This document shows positions 46,729 to 53,971 of a DNA stretch of 64,000 nt, piece by piece. The translations under genes and the position numbers were made by a program. The DNA lies in assembly GCA_965220535.1 (NCBI GenBank), contig OZ244833.1:1-64000 (forward strand). Reading direction: 5' to 3'. Source of the DNA: HK1 sp965220535 (GTDB lineage Bacteria; Pseudomonadota; Gammaproteobacteria; HK1). The notes beneath the pieces were generated by a model that searched no databases, was not told the DNA's origin, and saw only the letters and a list, made by a program, of their open reading frames with translations. Every line of letters starts with the position of its first letter. Position 1 is the first letter of the stretch.

Positions 46729-46985
46729 TCGAAAGTGTCTCGATAACCCTAGGGCGCTACACGCCTCGCCGGAAAATCCTCGATCGAAGGGGCGATCGTT
46801 CGTTCGAAGACTTGAATACCGGAGGCATCGTCGCTAGTATCTCCGGTTTTGGCGACGCTGCCGGCGAGTGCGGGAATTCCCGTCCTTTCGCATGGCGGCG
46901 TTCGGCGATCCGGCAACGCCGATGGAAGGCTTGGCATCGGCTTGGATGCTTTTCGAATCGATAGCGAGAGACCGACCGAGGACTC

Positions 46986-47798
46986 ATGCGTCGCCCCTTC
47001 GTAATCGGCAACTGGAAGATGAACGGTGCCATCGAGGATTCTCGGTCGCTGGCCCTTTCTGCCACCGAGGAGGCGCGGTCGCTGTCGGGGATCGATATCG
47101 CTGTTTGCCCTCCCTTCGTGGGGATTGCGCAAGCCGCTTCGATCTCTGCGGGCAGCCCTTTGGGAATCGGAGCCCAGAACTGCGCGAGCCGAAGCGAGGG
47201 TGCTTTTACCGGAGAGGTCTCGGCGTCGATGCTTGTCGAGCATGGATGCCGTCTGACGCTGGTGGGGCATTCCGAGCGCCGCACGCTTTTCGGCGAGAGC
47301 GACGAGGATGTCGCGCAGAAGGCGGAGCAAGCGCAAAAAGCCGGTTTGATGCCGGTGATCTGCGTCGGCGAGAGTGCCGACGAGCGCAAGGCCGGTGGTA
47401 CCGAGGAAAAAGTGGGCCGCCAGCTCGATGCGGTTTTGAATCGTTTGGAAGCGTATGGCGGGGCCGAGGCTCTTTTCAAGATCACCCTCGCCTACGAGCC
47501 GATTTGGGCCATCGGAACCGGGTCGAGCGCGACCCCGGATCAAGCCGGGGAAGTGCACGCTTTTTTGCGTAGGCGGATCGAGAGCCGAGATCGACAAGCG
47601 GCTTCGGGTATTCGAATTCTTTACGGCGGCAGTGTCGGGGAGAGCAACGCCCGTGATCTTTTCGCGGAAGGGGAGATCGACGGGGCCTTGGTGGGAGGCG
47701 CCTCTCTCGATCCCGGGAAATTCGCGACGATCTGCCGGGCTGCGAGCCAATCTGCGAGCCAAGGGATCCAACGGTCGGAAAGCGACAGGAGCGGTTGA
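46986..47798 (+). CDS. tpiA: Triosephosphate isomerase
   Basis: TpiA interconverts glyceraldehyde 3-phosphate and dihydroxyacetone phosphate. The protein has 270 residues (family about 250), with the catalytic Lys in FVIGNWKMNG, His in VGHSERRTLFGE, Glu in LAYEPIWAIGTG and the phosphate loop in LYGGSVGESNAR. A Ser/Gln/Arg-rich tail explains the extra length. secG follows after 6 bases, the usual order in many gammaproteobacteria. Confidence 0.97.
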   Translation: MRRPFVIGNWKMNGAIEDSRSLALSATEEARSLSGIDIAVCPPFVGIAQAASISAGSPLGIGAQNCASRSEGAFTGEVSASMLVEHGCRLTLVGHSERRTLFGESDEDVAQKAEQAQKAGLMPVICVGESADERKAGGTEEKVGRQLDAVLNRLEAYGGAEALFKITLAYEPIWAIGTGSSATPDQAGEVHAFLRRRIESRDRQAASGIRILYGGSVGESNARDLFAEGEIDGALVGGASLDPGKFATICRAASQSASQGIQRSESDRSG

Positions 47799-47804
47799 GC
47801 GCAA

Positions 47805-48377
47805 ATGCAACAGTTTTTTTTGATTATCCAGATCCTCATCTGTGTCGCCTTGGTGGCCCTCGTGCTTTTGCAGCAGGGGCGCGGGGCGGACGCCGGAGCA
47901 TCCTTCGGCGGCGGCTCTTCCGGCTCTCTTTTCGGATCGCGCGGACCGGCATCGTTCCTGTCGCGGATGACCGGAGTGTTGGCCGCGCTGTTTTTCGCCA
48001 ATAGCCTGGCATTGGCGTATATTTCGACGACCTCGCTCGAAGGAAGCAGCGTCGTCAGCCAAGTCGAAACTCCGGTCGCGCCCGACGGCGCCGACGGGGA
48101 TGTCGCCGCGGTGCCGACTCCGCCCGAGGAGGGCGGGCAAGAGGCCGGCGGCGACGGCAACAACGTCATCGTGGTCTCCCCCGAGGGCGAGAGTTCGAGT
48201 TCGAATATCGAAGTGGAGATCGATCCCGAGACGCTCCAAGGAGGCGGCGATATCGTGCTCGATATCGGTGATCTTACGAATGACTCGGGTGACTCGGATG
48301 CAGGCGATTCGTCGGAATCGACATCCGAATCGGCATCGGAATCGGCATCGGAATCGACGTCGGAATCGACCAACTGA
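47805..48377 (+). CDS. secG: Protein translocase subunit SecG
   Basis: SecG helps SecYE move proteins across the inner membrane. Two membrane segments (QFFLIIQILICVALVALVLL and MTGVLAALFFANSLALAYI) flank the conserved cytosolic loop QQGRGADAGASFGGGSSGSLFGSRG. At 190 residues it is much longer than usual (110-140), because of a periplasm- or cytosol-facing tail rich in acidic residues that ends in a Ser/Glu/Ala/Thr repeat built from 12-base DNA units (48310-48375). It lies between tpiA and tRNA-Leu, as in many relatives. Confidence 0.95.
   Translation: MQQFFLIIQILICVALVALVLLQQGRGADAGASFGGGSSGSLFGSRGPASFLSRMTGVLAALFFANSLALAYISTTSLEGSSVVSQVETPVAPDGADGDVAAVPTPPEEGGQEAGGDGNNVIVVSPEGESSSSNIEVEIDPETLQGGGDIVLDIGDLTNDSGDSDAGDSSESTSESASESASESTSESTN
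48310..48376 (+). repeat. 12-base repeat in secG 3' end
   Basis: Six imperfect units of the type TCGGAATCGGCA encode the (S-E-S-A/T) tail of SecG. All changes keep the reading frame. Confidence 0.75.
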
Positions 48378-48428
48378 GCGATTCGACGGGCTTCGAGGCG
48401 AATTCGAATCGCGACGGGAACCCTTATT

Positions 48429-48514
48429 GCCGAAGTGGTGGAATTGGTAGACACGCTATCTTGAGGGGGTAGTGCCTTCGTGGCGTGCCGGTTCGAGTCC
48501 GGCCTTCGGCACCA
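48429..48514 (+). tRNA. tRNA-Leu (anticodon GAG)
   Basis: The 86-base sequence folds as a class II tRNA: acceptor GCCGAAG pairs with CTTCGGC, the anticodon stem CTATC/GGTAG holds the loop TTGAGGG with anticodon GAG, a long variable arm follows, and the T arm is GCCGG-TTCGAGT-CCGGC. The CCA end is encoded. Its position after secG matches leuU in E. coli. Confidence 0.97.
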
Positions 48515-48972
48515 TCGTCTTTTATCGTTCCCGAGATTTCGTTCCCGATATTGTCGACATCATCGACATCATCGGGTGCGGGCACGGGGGATTGCGAGGG
48601 GATTGCGAGGGGATTGCGATGGAATAGGCGCCCGCATCGCCGACCGAGTATCGCTGGCCGATCTCGTCTGCGATGGATTCGGTCTCGATATCTTTCGACA
48701 TCGCATCTCGCCGGCGATTCCGCTTTGCCCGATCACCTACCCGACGCAAAGGGTGGATGCGCCGGTTATCCCAAGCTCGGGCGCCTTCGGACGCGATGAT
48801 TCGAGTCCGGTCTTCGATGCTCGGCCGTCTTTTTCGATCCTTTCTTTTGCGATCCTCGATGATCCGATAAAGAATCGATATGTCGATATCGTCCATTTCA
48901 ATATCATTTTGGAAGATTCTCTCTTACAATTCCGGCATCCTTCGACGACGAAATCATCAGGGCGAATATTCG
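48515..48972. other. Spacer between tRNA-Leu and nuoA
   Basis: About 460 bases. It contains three units of GGGGATTGCGAG at about 48585-48622. The nuo promoter must lie here, but no -35/-10 pair convinces me. Confidence 0.45.
48584..48622. repeat. 12-base tandem repeat upstream of nuoA
   Basis: GGGGATTGCGAG occurs three times in direct succession, the last unit altered to end in GATGG. Confidence 0.7.
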
Positions 48973-49329
48973 ATGCTGGAGAACTATTTTCCGATCCTTC
49001 TTTTCCTCATTGTCGGGGCGGTGCTCGGCACTGCGATGCTGGTGGCGGGATCGGTGCTCGGTCCTCGTCGTCCGGATGCCGACAAACTCTCTCCTTACGA
49101 GTGCGGTTTCGAGGCTTTCGAGGATTCGCGGATGAAGTTCGATGTGCGCTACTACTTGGTCGCGATCCTCTTCATCATCTTCGATCTGGAAATCGCCTTT
49201 CTTTTTCCGTGGGCCGTGGTGCTCGATGAAATCGGCGTTTTGGGCTTCGGGGCGATGATGGTCTTTTTGGCGATCCTCGTGGTGGGCTTCATCTACGAGT
49301 GGAAAAAGGGTGCGCTCGAATGGGAATAG
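48973..49329 (+). CDS. nuoA: NADH-quinone oxidoreductase subunit A
   Basis: NuoA is a small membrane subunit of complex I. ATG 48973 gives 118 residues (MLENYFPILLFLIVGAVLGT) with three membrane segments and the conserved loop between the first and second (KLSPYECGFEAFEDSRMKFD). The frame is open further upstream, but that extension is not conserved. It is the first gene of the 14-gene operon nuoA-N, which encodes the proton-pumping NADH dehydrogenase. Confidence 0.97.
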   Translation: MLENYFPILLFLIVGAVLGTAMLVAGSVLGPRRPDADKLSPYECGFEAFEDSRMKFDVRYYLVAILFIIFDLEIAFLFPWAVVLDEIGVLGFGAMMVFLAILVVGFIYEWKKGALEWE

Positions 49330-49796
49330 AGGGTTATATCGAAGAGGGTTTCGTCACCACCACCGCCGACAAACTGATCAACTGGGCTCGCACCGGCTCC
49401 TTGTGGCCGATGTCCTTCGGCCTTGCCTGCTGCGCGGTGGAGATGATGCACGCCGGCGCCGCTCGCTACGACCTCGATCGTTTCGGGACGGTTTTTCGCC
49501 CGAGCCCGAGGCAATCGGATGTGATGATCGTCGCCGGCACGCTGGTCAACAAGATGGCTCCGGCGTTGCGCAAGGTCTACGATCAAATGCCCGAGCCGCG
49601 CTGGGTGATCTCGATGGGCTCGTGCGCCAACGGCGGCGGCTACTACCACTATTCCTATTCCGTGGTTCGAGGCTGCGATCGGATCGTCCCCGTCGATATC
49701 TATGTTCCGGGTTGTCCGCCGACGGCCGAGGCCCTGCTTTACGGGATCATCCGTCTGCACGACAAAATCCGGCGCGAGCATACGATCGCTCGCTAG
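49320..49796 (+). CDS. nuoB: NADH-quinone oxidoreductase subunit B
   Basis: NuoB holds iron-sulphur cluster N2, the last electron carrier before quinone. Cysteines lie in GLACCAVEMMH, MGSCANGGGYYH and VPGCPPTAEALLYG, the four-Cys pattern of N2. ATG 49320 overlaps nuoA by 10 bases and gives 158 residues (MGIEGYIEEGFVTTTADKLI), the normal length. Confidence 0.97.
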   Translation: MGIEGYIEEGFVTTTADKLINWARTGSLWPMSFGLACCAVEMMHAGAARYDLDRFGTVFRPSPRQSDVMIVAGTLVNKMAPALRKVYDQMPEPRWVISMGSCANGGGYYHYSYSVVRGCDRIVPVDIYVPGCPPTAEALLYGIIRLHDKIRREHTIAR

Positions 49797-49855
49797 TCGA
49801 TCGGCCCCGCTCGCTCTTTCCTCCTGACGACATCCATCGATCGAAAATCCTCACG

Positions 49856-50647
49856 ATGACGCTAAAACCCCCTCTCATGACGCTTGTGCACGATCGGCTG
49901 GGGGATGCGGTCGAGTCTTGTCAGTCCGCCGGCGGCGGGATCACCCTCACCGTCGCTCCGGATCGGCTTTTGTCCCTTTGCCGCCGACTGCGCGACGAGG
50001 ATGATTTTCGCTTTTCGCAGCTGATCGATCTGTGCGGTGTCGATTATCTCGAATACGGCCGGACGGATTGGCGGACAAGCGATATCGCGACGGCCCAAGG
50101 CTTTTCGCGGGCGGTGCGTCCGCATCAGCGGGCACCGGGCGGCGACAAGGCGGTGGATTTCTTGCAAGAGGGCTCGCCGCCGACCGGCACCGAAAGCGCC
50201 GACGACGCCGACGATTCGGTTGACGATTCCGGCCCGGCCTCGCGTTTCGCCGTGGTCTACCACCTGCTTTCTTGCGATCTCAATCATCGGATCCGCTTGC
50301 GCACGAGCGGCGAAGGGGATCCGCCGATCATCCCTTCGGTCCGCGATATATGGCCTTGTGCCGATTGGTACGAGCGCGAGGCTTTCGATCTTTTCGGCAT
50401 TCTCTTCGACGGCCACCCGGACCTGCGGCGCATCCTGACCGACTACGGTTTTGTCGGGCATCCCTTCCGCAAGGACTTTCCCTTGATCGGGGAGGTCGAG
50501 ATGCGCTACGACCCGACTCGTCGCCGGGTGGTCTACGAGCCGGTGTCGATCACCCCCAGAACGCTGGTGCCGAGGGTGATCCGCGATACCCCCGCGGCCA
50601 TCGTCGACGCCGATGCCGACGCCCAATCCGCCCCGCCGCCCGACTGA
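49856..50647 (+). CDS. nuoC: NADH-quinone oxidoreductase subunit C
   Basis: NuoC (30 kDa subunit) is part of the peripheral arm near the quinone site. ATG 49856 starts a 263-residue protein ending in the signature WYEREAFDLFGILFDGHPDL, LTDYGFVGHPFRKDFPL and VVYEPVSITPR. Between residues 80 and 125 there is an acidic, probably flexible insertion (ESADDADDSVDDSG). It is separate from NuoD, unlike the fused NuoCD of enteric bacteria. Confidence 0.96.
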   Translation: MTLKPPLMTLVHDRLGDAVESCQSAGGGITLTVAPDRLLSLCRRLRDEDDFRFSQLIDLCGVDYLEYGRTDWRTSDIATAQGFSRAVRPHQRAPGGDKAVDFLQEGSPPTGTESADDADDSVDDSGPASRFAVVYHLLSCDLNHRIRLRTSGEGDPPIIPSVRDIWPCADWYEREAFDLFGILFDGHPDLRRILTDYGFVGHPFRKDFPLIGEVEMRYDPTRRRVVYEPVSITPRTLVPRVIRDTPAAIVDADADAQSAPPPD

Positions 50648-50658
50648 CGTCTCCGACG

Positions 50659-51912
50659 ATGCCTGAAATCCAGAACTTCACGCTCAATTTCGGTCCCCAG
50701 CATCCGGCGGCGCACGGCGTGCTGCGCTTGGTGCTGGAGATGGACGGCGAGATCATCGAGCGGGCGGATCCGCATATCGGTTTGTTGCATCGGGCGACGG
50801 AAAAACTCGCCGAGAGCAAGCCCTATAACCAGAGCATCGGTTATATGGATCGCTTGGACTATGTATCGATGATGTGCAACGAGCATGGCTATGTGCTCGC
50901 CATCGAAAAACTGTTGGGGGTGAAACCGCCCTTGCGGGCGCAATATATCCGGGTGATGTTCGACGAGATCACCCGCATCCTCAATCATTTGATGTGGCTC
51001 GGGGCTCATGGTCTGGATATCGGGGCGATGACCGTCTTCCTCTACTGCTTTCGCGAGCGGGAGGATCTGATGGACTGCTACGAAGCGGTTTCGGGCGCCC
51101 GCATGCATGCCACTTATTACCGCCCCGGCGGGGTCTATCGCGATTTACCGGATCGGATGCCGCGGCATTTGCCGGCGCCGGGGCGAAACGAGGGCGATCT
51201 CGAACGCCTCAACGCTCTGCGCCAAGGCTCGCTGCTCGATTTCATCGAGTCGTTCACCGAGCGTTTCCCTCGATGCGTCGATGAATACGAAACCCTTTTG
51301 ACCGACAATCGGATATGGAAGCAGCGCACCGTGGGTATCGGGACCGTCTCTCCCGAGCGCGCCTTGGCCTTGGGGTTCACCGGCCCGATGCTGCGCGGAT
51401 CCGGCGTCGAATGGGATTTGCGCAAGAAACAACCCTACGAGGTCTACGACCGGATCGATTTCGATATCCCGGTGGGCGTCAACGGCGACTGCTACGATCG
51501 ATACCTCGTGCGCATCGAGGAAATGCGTCAGTCCAACCGTATCGTTCGCCAATGCGTCGACTGGCTGCGCGACAACCCCGGCCCGGTCATGCTCGAAGAT
51601 CATAAATTGGCGGCCCCGACGCGCACCGAGATGAAAGAGGATATGGAGTCCTTGATCCACCACTTCAAACTCTTTACCGAGGGTTATTGCGTTCCCGCAG
51701 GCGAGGCTTATGCCGCGGTCGAGCATCCCAAAGGGGAGTTCGGTGTCTATCTCGTCTCCGACGGCGCCAACAAACCCTACCGACTCAAGGTGCGGGCCCC
51801 GGGTTTCGCCCATCTTTCGGCGATCGACGAGATGGTTCGCGGGCATATGCTTGCCGACGTGGTGGCGATCATCGGCACGATGGATATCGTCTTCGGAGAG
51901 ATCGACCGCTGA
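50659..51912 (+). CDS. nuoD: NADH-quinone oxidoreductase subunit D
   Basis: NuoD (49 kDa subunit) forms the quinone-binding pocket with NuoB. ATG 50659 begins MPEIQNFTLNFGPQHPAAHG, and the 417-residue protein has the signatures GLLHRATEKLAESKPYNQSI, YMDRLDYVSMMCNEHGY and the C-terminal DIVFGEIDR ending typical of the family. Its stop overlaps nuoE by one base (TGATG). Confidence 0.98.
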   Translation: MPEIQNFTLNFGPQHPAAHGVLRLVLEMDGEIIERADPHIGLLHRATEKLAESKPYNQSIGYMDRLDYVSMMCNEHGYVLAIEKLLGVKPPLRAQYIRVMFDEITRILNHLMWLGAHGLDIGAMTVFLYCFREREDLMDCYEAVSGARMHATYYRPGGVYRDLPDRMPRHLPAPGRNEGDLERLNALRQGSLLDFIESFTERFPRCVDEYETLLTDNRIWKQRTVGIGTVSPERALALGFTGPMLRGSGVEWDLRKKQPYEVYDRIDFDIPVGVNGDCYDRYLVRIEEMRQSNRIVRQCVDWLRDNPGPVMLEDHKLAAPTRTEMKEDMESLIHHFKLFTEGYCVPAGEAYAAVEHPKGEFGVYLVSDGANKPYRLKVRAPGFAHLSAIDEMVRGHMLADVVAIIGTMDIVFGEIDR

Positions 51913-52457
51913 TGCCTCAGTCTCCCGATACCGCAACGCTCCTCGTTTCGCAGCCGATGACTCCGGATCGGGCGCGCAAGGTGTTGAGCGATCACACCAA
52001 AAAAAGCATCGACGATTGGTGCCGGCGCTATCCCGGCGAGCAGCGCCGCTCGGCCCTGCTTGCGGCATTGCGCGAGGCCCAGCATCAAAACGAGGGCCAT
52101 TTGACCGAGGAGTTGATGAACGCGGTCGCCGTCTATCTCGATTTGCCGGCGATCTGGGTTTACGAGGCCGCAACTTTCTATTCGATGTTCGAGACCCGGC
52201 CGGTCGGTCGCCACAGCATTTCGGTGTGCACGAATATATCGTGCATGTTGCGAGGGGGCGAGGAGATCCTCGCCCATATCGAAAAACGCTTGGGGATTCG
52301 GGTCGGCGAAAGCAGCGAGGACGGAAAGTTCTATCTGAAACCCGAGGAGGAATGCCTCGCCGCCTGCTGCGGAGCGCCGATGATGATGGTGGATCATGTC
52401 TATCACGAGAACCTGACCACCGCCGAAGTGGACGACATCTTGGATGCGTTGGATTGA
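51912..52457 (+). CDS. nuoE: NADH-quinone oxidoreductase subunit E
   Basis: NuoE carries the 2Fe-2S cluster N1a in the NADH-oxidising module. Cysteines occur in CTNISCMLRGG and ECLAACCGAPMMMV, the pattern C-x4-C ... C-x3-C. It has 181 residues, with a helical N-terminus (KVLSDHTKKSIDDWCRRYPG). The start overlaps the nuoD stop. A 150-base spacer with tandem repeats separates it from nuoF. Confidence 0.97.
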   Translation: MPQSPDTATLLVSQPMTPDRARKVLSDHTKKSIDDWCRRYPGEQRRSALLAALREAQHQNEGHLTEELMNAVAVYLDLPAIWVYEAATFYSMFETRPVGRHSISVCTNISCMLRGGEEILAHIEKRLGIRVGESSEDGKFYLKPEEECLAACCGAPMMMVDHVYHENLTTAEVDDILDALD

Positions 52458-52487
52458 TTCCGCGATCGTCTTTTCCGATCGGCTCTT

Positions 52488-52585
52488 CCCATCGACAATA
52501 CCCCCATCGACGATACCCCCATCGACGATACCCCCATCGACAATATCCCGATCGACGATTCCCCACCGACACTCTTCCATCGACA
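52488..52585. repeat. 15-base tandem repeat between nuoE and nuoF
   Basis: Five successive 15-base units of the type CCCATCGACGATACC (52488-52562) are followed by degenerate ones (CCATCGACACTC). They occupy most of the nuoE-nuoF spacer and contain no reading frame of note. Confidence 0.85.
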
Positions 52586-52610
52586 CTCTAGCCACCGAAA
52601 AACGACTGCC

Positions 52611-53933
52611 ATGACTCCTTCGAATCCGCCGCTGATCGACCACCTCGACTCGGTTTGCTACGCCACCTCGGGGCTCGATCGCCCTTGGAGCATCGAGGCC
52701 TACGAGAAGATCGGGGGCTACGAGGCTTGGCGGCGCATTCTGAAAGAGAAGATCCCCCCGCAGGCGGTCGTCGACGAGGTGAAAAAATCCGGCTTGCGCG
52801 GGCGCGGCGGAGCGGGCTTTCCCGCCGGGGTCAAATGGAGTTTCATGCCCCGGGATGCCGCGGGGCAGAAATACGCCGTCTGCAATTCGGACGAAAGCGA
52901 ACCCGGGACTTGCAAAGATCGCGATATCTTGCGTTTCAACCCCCATGCGGTGGTCGAGGGCATGGCGATCGGCGGCTATGCGATGGGGGCGACGGTCGGC
53001 TACAACTATATTCGGGGCGAGTTCATGGACGAGCCCTTCTCGCGTTTCGAACAAGCGGTGCGCTCCGCTTACGAGGCGGGCTTGCTCGGTCGCGATATCC
53101 TTTCGAGCGGGGTGGATTTCGATCTTTACGGCACCCTTGGCGCCGGGGCCTATATCTGCGGCGAGGAAACCGCCCTGATCGAGTCGTTGGAGGGCAAGAA
53201 GGGGCAGCCGAGATTCAAACCCCCCTTTCCCGCGCAATACGGGCTCTACGGCAAGCCGACCACGATCAACAACACCGAGACCTACGCCTCGGTGCCCTCG
53301 ATCATGCGCAAGGGCGGCGATTGGTTCATGCAGCTCGGGCGCCCGAACAACGGCGGCGTCAAATGCTTCTCCGTTTCCGGGCATGTCAATCGTCCGGGCA
53401 ATTTCGAGGTTCCCTTGGGCACTCCCTTCCGCGACCTGCTGGCATTGGCCGGCGGGGTGCGAGAGGGCCGGGCGTTGAAAGCGGTGATCCCCGGCGGCTC
53501 CTCCGTGCCCCCCTTGCCCGGCGAGATCATGATGGAGGTCGATATGGATTACGACTCCATTCAAAAAGCGGGCTCGATGCTCGGCTCGGGAGCGGTGGTG
53601 GTGATGGACGAAACCGCTTCGATGGTGAGCATGCTGCGCCGCATCTCCCGTTTTTATTACGCCGAGTCCTGCGGCCAATGCACCCCCTGTCGCGAAGGCA
53701 CCGGCTGGCTCTATCGAGTTCTGTGCCGTATCGAGCGGGGCGAAGCCCGACAAGACGAACTCGATCTGCTCGTCGATGTCGCCGACAATATCGAGGGACG
53801 CACGATCTGTGCCTTGGGCGATGCCGCCGCTTGGCCGGTACAGGGCTTCTTGCGCCATTTTCGCAGCGAGTTTCAGTATCACATCGACCATAAAAAACAT
53901 CCGCCCGAAGTGTCGATGGTGGAAGCGGCCTGA
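52611..53933 (+). CDS. nuoF: NADH-quinone oxidoreductase subunit F
   Basis: NuoF binds NADH, FMN and the 4Fe-4S cluster N3. The 440-residue protein has the NADH/FMN motif GLRGRGGAGFPAGVKWSFMP, the segment AYICGEETALIESLEG, and the cluster motif ESCGQCTPCREGTGW with the fourth Cys in GRTICALGDAAAWP. The start ATG 52611 follows the repeat-rich spacer, and I see no strong ribosome binding site. Confidence 0.98.
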   Translation: MTPSNPPLIDHLDSVCYATSGLDRPWSIEAYEKIGGYEAWRRILKEKIPPQAVVDEVKKSGLRGRGGAGFPAGVKWSFMPRDAAGQKYAVCNSDESEPGTCKDRDILRFNPHAVVEGMAIGGYAMGATVGYNYIRGEFMDEPFSRFEQAVRSAYEAGLLGRDILSSGVDFDLYGTLGAGAYICGEETALIESLEGKKGQPRFKPPFPAQYGLYGKPTTINNTETYASVPSIMRKGGDWFMQLGRPNNGGVKCFSVSGHVNRPGNFEVPLGTPFRDLLALAGGVREGRALKAVIPGGSSVPPLPGEIMMEVDMDYDSIQKAGSMLGSGAVVVMDETASMVSMLRRISRFYYAESCGQCTPCREGTGWLYRVLCRIERGEARQDELDLLVDVADNIEGRTICALGDAAAWPVQGFLRHFRSEFQYHIDHKKHPPEVSMVEAA

Positions 53934-53971
53934 AGCGGCGGCAAACCGGATATCACGCAGGCATCGAATCG

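Larger units (their letters stand above)
45520..46762 (+). mobile_element. Decayed IS3-family element, copy 2
   Basis: The left end (about 45520: AGTTATTCAAGACACTCC) and the right end (46731-46762, reading AAAGTGTCTCGATAACCCTA) are imperfect inverted repeats. Both match ends found at 11930 and 2633-2663. Inside are remnants of orfA (from 45575) and orfB (from 45959), broken by indels and stops. It separates glmM from tpiA. Confidence 0.85.

Noticed and set aside
52488..52585. CRISPR array
   Set aside because: The units are adjacent 15-base repeats without spacers, and no cas genes are near.
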